From: DASUPK01 sp035265665
Lineage (GTDB): Bacteria; Actinomycetota; Thermoleophilia; Solirubrobacterales; 70-9
DNA length: 13,705 nt
Reading direction: 5' to 3'
Assembly (NCBI GenBank): GCA_035265665.1
Contig: DATFOK010000140.1
Coordinates: 1 to 13,705 of the forward strand
The notes beneath the pieces are model-generated. The model was not told where the DNA came from, made no database searches, and saw only the letters and a program-made list of their open reading frames with translations. The translations under genes were made by a program, and so were the position numbers. Positions 8,471 to 13,705 of this stretch are shown one piece after another (the first letter of the stretch is position 1; each line of letters begins with the position of its first letter).

Positions 8471-8537
8471 CTGCGCTGATTCCGAATTCAGACTAACCGT
8501 TCCGCCCCTCCCTGACGCCAGTACGAAGACAGGATCC

Positions 8538-10652
8538 ATGCCCCGCACCTTTCCGCTAGAGAAGACCCGCAACATCGGCATCATGGCCCACATCGATGCC
8601 GGTAAGACGACGACGACAGAGCGCATCCTCTACTACACGGGCCGCACCCACAAGATGGGCGAGGTCCACGAGGGCGCTGCCGTCATGGACTGGATGGAGC
8701 AAGAGCAGGAGCGCGGCATCACGATCACATCCGCCGCGACCGCCTGCGAGTGGGAGGGCCACCGGATCAACATTCTCGACACGCCGGGGCACGTCGACTT
8801 CACCGTGGAGGTGGAGCGCAGCCTCCGCGTCCTCGATGGTGCGATCGCGCTGTTCGACTCCGTGGCCGGGGTCGAGCCGCAGTCCGAGACCGTCTGGCGC
8901 CAGGCCGACAAATACGGCGTCCCCCGGATCGCTTACGTCAACAAGATGGACCGGACCGGCGCGGACTTCTTCAAAGCCGTCGACACGATGCGCGAGCGCC
9001 TCGGCGCGAACCCGCTGCCCATCCAGATCCCGATCGGCGAGGAGGCCGACTTCGTCGGCGTCGTCGACCTGATCGAGAACAAGGCACTCGTCTGGAAGGA
9101 CGAGCTCGGCACCGAGTTCGAGTACGAGGACATCCCCGAGAACCTGGCCGACCAGGCCGAGCAGTACCGCACCCAGCTGATCGAGGCCTGCGCCGACTAC
9201 GACGACGAGCTGATGGAGGCCTACCTGAACGAGGAGGAGATCCCGCACGAGCGGATCGCCAAGTCCCTGCACCGCGCGACGCTCGATATCAAGGTCACGC
9301 CCGTCCTCTGCGGTTCCTCATTCAAGAACAAGGGCGTGCAGCCGCTGCTCGACTCGATCGTCGAGCTGCTTCCCTCGCCGCTCGAGGTCCCGCCGGTCAA
9401 GGGCCTCGAGCCGCCCAAGAAGGGCGAGAACGGCGGGCCGACCGAGGCCGAGCGCCCCGCCGACGACAACGCCCCCTTCGCCGCGCTCGCCTTCAAGGTG
9501 ATGGCCGACCCCTATGTCGGCAAGCTGACCTACTTCCGCGTGTACTCCGGCAAGCTCGCCGCCGGCAGCCGCGTGCTCAACGTCTCGAGCGGGCGCACCG
9601 AGCGGATCGGCCGCCTGCTGATGATGCACGCGAACCACCGCGAGGAGATCGAGGAGGCCTACGCGGGCGACATCGTCGCCGGTGTCGGGCTCAAGCAGAC
9701 GTCCACCGGCGACACGCTCGCCGCCCCGGACGTCCCGATCGAGCTCGAGCACATCGAGTTCCCGGAGCCGGTGATCGCGGTCGCGATCGAGCCGAAGACC
9801 AAGGCCGACCAGGAGAAGCTCTCCTCCAGCCTCGCGCGGCTCGCCGAGGAGGACCCGACCTTCCAGGTCGAGTCCGATGAGGAGACCGGCCAGACACTGA
9901 TCCACGGGATGGGGGAGCTGCACCTCGAGGTGATCGTCGACCGGCTCCTGCGCGAGTTCTCGGTCGACGCGAACGTCGGTCGCCCGCAGGTGGCTTACCG
10001 CGAGACCATTCGCGAGCCCGTCCAAAAGGTGGAGGGCCGTTTCGTTCGTCAGACCGGCGGCCGGGGCCAGTACGGCCACGCCGTCATCAACCTCGAGCCT
10101 GCACCGGGCGAGGGCTTCGACTTCATCAACTCCATCAAGGGCGGCACGATCCCGTCCGAGTTCATCCCGTCGGTCGAGTCCGGGATCGAGGAGGCCCTGC
10201 AGTCGGGCGTCAAGGCCGGCTACCCGATGGTGGACGTCAGGGCGGAGCTGGTCGACGGCTCCTACCACGACGTCGACTCATCTGAGATGGCCTTCAAGGT
10301 CGCCGGCTCCATGGCCGTCCAGGAGGCCGCCCGCAAGGCGAAGCCGGTGCTGCTCGAGCCGGTGATGGCGGTCGAGGTCGTCACGCCCGAGGAGTTCCTC
10401 GGCGAGGTGATTGGCGATCTCTCCCGCCGCCGGGGCAAGGTTCAGGGCCAGGAGCCGCGAGGCAACGCCCTCGCCGTCCAGGCCTTCGTCCCCCTGGGTG
10501 AGATGTTCGGATACGCCACCGACCTGCGCTCCTCGACGCAGGGCCGGGCGAGCTACACGATGCAGTTCGAACGCTACGACGAAGTCCCCAAGAACATCGA
10601 GGACGAGATCATCGAGCACCGCTCGGGAGAGCCCGTGGGAGCCAGCGCGTAG
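8538..10652 (+). CDS. fusA: Translation elongation factor G
   Basis: EF-G is the GTPase that drives tRNA-mRNA translocation and, with ribosome recycling factor, ribosome recycling. The product has 704 residues, the usual length. GTPase motifs are AHIDAGKTTTTERI (G1, about 17-30), RGITI (G2, switch I), DTPGHVDF (G3, 81-88), NKMD (G4, 135-138) and GSSFKNKGVQ (G5 region). Domains II-V are complete, with GRGQYGHAVI of domain IV and the C-terminal RGNALAVQAFVPLGEMFGYATDLRS. The ATG at 8538 matches the family start MPRTFPLEKTRNIGI; AGGA at 8531-8534 is a short-spaced ribosome-binding site. The in-frame ATG at 8442 would add 32 residues unlike EF-G and translate the terminator. tuf follows after 64 nt. 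Confidence 0.98.
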   Translation: MPRTFPLEKTRNIGIMAHIDAGKTTTTERILYYTGRTHKMGEVHEGAAVMDWMEQEQERGITITSAATACEWEGHRINILDTPGHVDFTVEVERSLRVLDGAIALFDSVAGVEPQSETVWRQADKYGVPRIAYVNKMDRTGADFFKAVDTMRERLGANPLPIQIPIGEEADFVGVVDLIENKALVWKDELGTEFEYEDIPENLADQAEQYRTQLIEACADYDDELMEAYLNEEEIPHERIAKSLHRATLDIKVTPVLCGSSFKNKGVQPLLDSIVELLPSPLEVPPVKGLEPPKKGENGGPTEAERPADDNAPFAALAFKVMADPYVGKLTYFRVYSGKLAAGSRVLNVSSGRTERIGRLLMMHANHREEIEEAYAGDIVAGVGLKQTSTGDTLAAPDVPIELEHIEFPEPVIAVAIEPKTKADQEKLSSSLARLAEEDPTFQVESDEETGQTLIHGMGELHLEVIVDRLLREFSVDANVGRPQVAYRETIREPVQKVEGRFVRQTGGRGQYGHAVINLEPAPGEGFDFINSIKGGTIPSEFIPSVESGIEEALQSGVKAGYPMVDVRAELVDGSYHDVDSSEMAFKVAGSMAVQEAARKAKPVLLEPVMAVEVVTPEEFLGEVIGDLSRRRGKVQGQEPRGNALAVQAFVPLGEMFGYATDLRSSTQGRASYTMQFERYDEVPKNIEDEIIEHRSGEPVGASA

Positions 10653-10653
10653 C

Positions 10654-10659
10654 TATATT
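10654..10659 (+). promoter_or_regulatory. Candidate -10 element (TATATT) between fusA and tuf
   Basis: TATATT matches five of six bases of the TATAAT consensus and begins two bases after the fusA stop. The 64-nt fusA-tuf gap is unusually A/T-rich for this window. No good -35 is visible upstream within fusA. A tuf-specific promoter would fit the high EF-Tu demand seen in many bacteria, but assignment here is by eye only. Confidence 0.35.
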
Positions 10660-10705
10660 CCTCAGGTTCGGCCACTAACTACTTAAAGTCACCAACGAGA
10701 CCCCC

Positions 10706-10712
10706 AAAGGAG
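10706..10712 (+). promoter_or_regulatory. Strong ribosome-binding site of tuf (AAAGGAG)
   Basis: AAAGGAG lies 4 nt before the tuf ATG at 10717 and is one of the best Shine-Dalgarno sequences in the window, together with GGAGGT before rplD. It contrasts with the weak or missing sites at rpsL, rpsJ and fusA and supports very high EF-Tu synthesis. Confidence 0.8.
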
Positions 10713-10716
10713 CGAG

Positions 10717-11901
<1,185 letters not shown>

Positions 11902-11910
11902 GCATCAACC

Positions 11911-11933
11911 GGGCCCCCTCGGGGGCCCATTGT
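11911..11933 (+). terminator. Intrinsic-type terminator after tuf
   Basis: GGGCCCC (11911-11917) and GGGGCCC (11922-11928) form a perfect 7-bp stem around the loop CTCG, followed by ATTGTT, a partial T-tract. It begins 9 nt after the tuf stop and should end the fusA-tuf message, separating it from the S10 operon. Confidence 0.75.
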
Positions 11934-11935
11934 TA

Positions 11936-11952
11936 GTACGGCCCTCCCGTAC
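11936..11952 (+). terminator. Second stem-loop downstream of tuf
   Basis: GTACGG (11936-11941) and CCGTAC (11947-11952) form a 6-bp stem with loop CCCTC, directly after the main tuf terminator. An alternative pairing, GCCCT (11941-11945) with AGGGC (11953-11957), overlaps it. It may be a back-up terminator or the first element of the S10 leader. Confidence 0.4.
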
Positions 11953-11991
11953 AGGGCAAAGGGCCAGGACAACTGCAAATACATACGACCC

Positions 11992-12031
11992 AGGGCGCGG
12001 CCCTAGTTCCACCGGGGGCGGCGCCCTAACT
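11992..12031 (+). promoter_or_regulatory. Structured S10-operon leader hairpin upstream of rpsJ
   Basis: AGGGCGC (11992-11998) pairs with GCGCCCT (12021-12027), continued inward by GCCC (12000-12003) with GGGC (12016-12019) across a single G-G mismatch, giving about 11 bp with a 12-nt loop. Loop bases AGTT (12005-12008) are complementary to AACT (12028-12031) just after the stem, so an H-type pseudoknot is possible. It ends 30 nt before the rpsJ GTG. S10 leaders are autoregulatory targets of L4 in enterobacteria; whether this one is regulated is inference. The rpsJ promoter was not located. Confidence 0.4.
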
Positions 12032-12061
12032 GCGCGAAAGACCAGAAACGAAAACGAGCAA

Positions 12062-12382
12062 GTGGCTTCACTGACATCGGGAAAGATCAGGATCCGGCTC
12101 AAGGCGTACGACCACGACGCCATAGACCGGGCTGCCCAGGAGATCGTGGGCACCGCCGAGCGCACCGGCGCGACGGTCGCCGGCCCGATCCCGCTTCCCA
12201 CCGACAAGCACGTCTATGTCGTGATCCGCTCGCCCTTCAAGGACAAGGATTCGCGCGAGCATTTCGAGATCCGCACCCACAAGCGGCTGATCGACATCCA
12301 CCAGCCGACCCCGAAGACGGTCGACGAGCTCCAGCGCATGGAGACCCTGCCGGCCGGCGTCGACGTGGAGATCCGCCTCTGA
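12062..12382 (+). CDS. rpsJ: 30S ribosomal protein S10
   Basis: S10 is a 30S head protein and, as NusE, part of transcription antitermination complexes. The 106-residue product has KIRIRLKAYDHDAID, TGATVAGPIPLPT, the long VIRSPFKDKDSREHFEIRTHKRLIDI block and the ending LPAGVDVEIRL. The GTG at 12062 (VASLTSGKIRIRL) is chosen by homology and length. The frame stays open back to 11930, but that would translate the leader hairpin. No clear Shine-Dalgarno is present; the 25 nt before the start are A-rich and should be unstructured. The stop TGA overlaps the rplC ATG by one base (TGATG). First gene of the S10 operon. Confidence 0.97.
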   Translation: MASLTSGKIRIRLKAYDHDAIDRAAQEIVGTAERTGATVAGPIPLPTDKHVYVVIRSPFKDKDSREHFEIRTHKRLIDIHQPTPKTVDELQRMETLPAGVDVEIRL

Positions 12383-13074
12383 TGAGCGCGATCGTCGGCA
12401 AGAAGCTGGGCATGACGCGGGTCTTCACCGAGGACGGCAGCTCCGTCCCTGTGACGGTGATCGAGGCGCAGCCGAACAAGGTCACAGCGATCCGCCGCAG
12501 CGATCGCGACGGCTACGACGCCGTGCAGCTGGCGGCCGACCCGGTCGCGCCCGAGGACAAGCTCACCAAGGCCGAGCTCGGCCATTTGAAGAAGGCGGGG
12601 GCATCCGCGATGCGGACCCTGGTCGAATTCCGCGACGCGGAGGTCGGTGGGTCCACGAGCGCCGGCGAGACCTCCGAGGGCGAGGAGGGGGAGAGCGAGG
12701 AGACGGAGTACGCGGGGGAGACAAAGGTCGGCGATGACGTCACGGTGGCGAGCTTCGAGCCCGGCCAGCGCGTCAAGGTCTCCGCGGTCTCGATCGGCAA
12801 GGGCTTCCAGGGCACGATCAAGCGACACAACTTCAGCCGTGGACCGGAGACCCACGGCTCCCACAACGTGCGTGCGCCGGGCTCCATCGGCGCCAGCGCG
12901 GATCCCGCGCGGGTGTTCAAGGGGATGGGCATGCCGGGTCAGATGGGCGCGCGGCGCGTCACCCAGCGCGGCGCGCACGTCGTCGAGGTCGACGCCGAGC
13001 GCAACCTGCTCCTGATCCGGGGCTCCGTGCCGGGCGGCAAGAACGCCACCGTGGAGGTGCGCAGCGATGGCTGA
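12382..13074 (+). CDS. rplC: 50S ribosomal protein L3, with an acidic insertion
   Basis: L3 starts 50S assembly and extends a loop toward the peptidyl-transferase centre. The 230-residue product has IVGKKLGMTRVF at the N-terminus. The family signature at about 138-195 comprises GKGFQGTIKRHNF, HGSHNVRAPGSIG and PARVFKGMGMPGQMG. Residues about 88-114 (12643-12723) are an acidic Gly/Ser/Thr/Glu stretch (STSAGETSEGEEGESEE), absent from the E. coli protein of 209 residues and placed between EFRDAE and KVGDDVTV. It is in frame and codon use around it is normal, so it is not a frameshift. GGAG at 12367-12370 provides a ribosome-binding site. It overlaps rpsJ by 1 nt and rplD by 8 nt. Confidence 0.97.
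   Translation: MSAIVGKKLGMTRVFTEDGSSVPVTVIEAQPNKVTAIRRSDRDGYDAVQLAADPVAPEDKLTKAELGHLKKAGASAMRTLVEFRDAEVGGSTSAGETSEGEEGESEETEYAGETKVGDDVTVASFEPGQRVKVSAVSIGKGFQGTIKRHNFSRGPETHGSHNVRAPGSIGASADPARVFKGMGMPGQMGARRVTQRGAHVVEVDAERNLLLIRGSVPGGKNATVEVRSDG
13053..13058 (+). promoter_or_regulatory. Ribosome-binding site of rplD inside rplC (GGAGGT)
   Basis: GGAGGT ends 8 nt before the ATG at 13067 and settles the rplD start, which otherwise gives a protein with an unusual N-terminal extension. It lies within the rplC coding sequence. Confidence 0.8.
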
Positions 13075-13705
13075 GGCCAGCACAAAATCGTCGGCCACAA
13101 AAACCGCCGACGGATCCAGCACCACGCAGAAGCGGTCGACCGCCGCCATCAAGGCCACGACCCTCGGCAAGCAGGCGAAGTCCGACCTGCCGAAGGAGAT
13201 CTTCAGCGAGCCGTTCCACGAGGCGCTCGTCCACGAGGCGGCTCGAGCCGATCTCGCGGCCCGCCGCCGCGGGACCCACTCGAGCCTGACCCGCGGAGAG
13301 GTCTCGATGACCACCGCGAAGGCCTGGCGGCAGAAGGGCACCGGGCGCGCCCGCGCGGGCGCCCTCAGCGTCCCGCACCGCTACGGCGGCGGCGCGGCCT
13401 TCGGGCCGAAGCCGCGGCGCTACACGGTCAAGGTGAACCGCAAGGCGCGTCGCAAGGCGCTGCGCGCGGCCCTCTCCGTTCACGCGGAGCGCAACTCGGT
13501 GGCGGTGCTCGATGGGTCGAGCTTCTCCGAGCCAGCCACGAAGAAGGCCGCTGACGCCCTGACCAAGTGGGGCGCGGACCGCCCGACCCTGGTCGTGATC
13601 GGCCCCGAGGAGGAGCCCGTCGCGAAGAGCTTCCGGAACATCGAGGGCGTCAGCGTGGCGCTCGCCGACGCGACGGGCGTCGCGGATGTGATCGGCGCGA
13701 CCTCC
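13067..13705 (+). CDS. rplD: 50S ribosomal protein L4 (3'-truncated by window edge)
   Basis: L4 lines the peptide exit tunnel and in enterobacteria represses the S10 operon. From ATG 13067, set by the GGAGGT site, 213 codons run in frame to the window end. The family core is clear: EALVHEAARADLAARRRGTHSSLTRGEVS, the invariant KAWRQKGTGRARAG loop (about residues 85-98), GGGAAFGPKPRRYTVKVNRKARRKALRAALS, and the start of the last domain (PTLVVIGPEEE, NIEGVSVALADATGVADVI). About 43 extra residues rich in Ser, Thr, Ala and Lys precede the point where E. coli L4 begins. The stop codon lies outside the window. It overlaps rplC by 8 nt; rplW is expected next but not seen. Confidence 0.96.
   Translation, partial: MAEASTKSSATKTADGSSTTQKRSTAAIKATTLGKQAKSDLPKEIFSEPFHEALVHEAARADLAARRRGTHSSLTRGEVSMTTAKAWRQKGTGRARAGALSVPHRYGGGAAFGPKPRRYTVKVNRKARRKALRAALSVHAERNSVAVLDGSSFSEPATKKAADALTKWGADRPTLVVIGPEEEPVAKSFRNIEGVSVALADATGVADVIGATS

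Noticed and set aside
7384..8496. A 370-codon + strand frame antisense to the upstream membrane gene
   Set aside because: The translation is charged and Pro/Arg/Asp-rich without motifs, while the minus strand gives clear hydrophobic helices and shared paralogue motifs.
8442..8537. N-terminal extension of EF-G from ATG 8442
   Set aside because: It would translate through the terminator and add residues not found in EF-G; the ATG at 8538 gives the family start.
11930..12061. Extended S10 start upstream of 12062
   Set aside because: The in-frame extension would encode the leader hairpins as protein and exceed the normal S10 length by about 44 residues.

Overview
The window is a GC-rich bacterial chromosome segment. 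Codon third positions are dominated by G/C, GTG starts are frequent, and genes are tightly packed. The RpoC, S12, S7, EF-G, EF-Tu, S10, L3 and L4 sequences look actinobacterial. RpoC in particular resembles the mycobacterial protein through long stretches and has an extended coiled-coil insert. The small minus-strand genes and the departures from the usual gene order suggest a deep-branching actinobacterium such as the Thermoleophilia (Solirubrobacterales or Gaiellales). That placement is inference from remembered family sequences, not from a search.

Layout, left to right. (1) 2-3946 (+): rpoC, missing its N-terminus at the window edge, followed by a perfect 14-bp stem-loop. (2) 4092-5758 (-): four small accessory genes facing rpoC. 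In transcription order they encode a HAD-fold phosphatase-like protein, a one-helix membrane protein, a thioredoxin/GST-fold protein and a VOC-fold protein. (3) 5822-6690 (+): rpsL and rpsG, divergent from the HAD gene across a 63-bp gap. (4) 6719-8325 (-): two translationally coupled genes for membrane proteins that share a four-helix module and lie where fusA would normally follow rpsG. (5) 8326-8537: a structured leader with a canonical intrinsic terminator ahead of fusA. (6) 8538-11901 (+): fusA and tuf, then a terminator. (7) 12062-13705 (+): start of the S10 operon, with rpsJ, rplC and rplD overlapping one another; rplD runs off the window.

The + strand genes are the core transcription and translation set: RNA polymerase beta', the decoding-centre protein S12, the 30S head protein S7, the two elongation GTPases, and the first S10-operon proteins. 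The classical rpoBC-str-S10 block is therefore present, but broken twice by minus-strand insertions. As a result rpoC, rpsL-rpsG, fusA-tuf and rpsJ-rplC-rplD probably each need their own promoter.

The most interesting signals are: the paralogous membrane-protein pair inside the str operon; the 3' end of rpsG, which changes codon usage and appears to carry a terminator for the opposing gene; a likely attenuator in front of fusA; and lineage-specific insertions or tails in RpoC, S12, L3 and L4. No CRISPR array, insertion sequence, tRNA or rRNA was seen.
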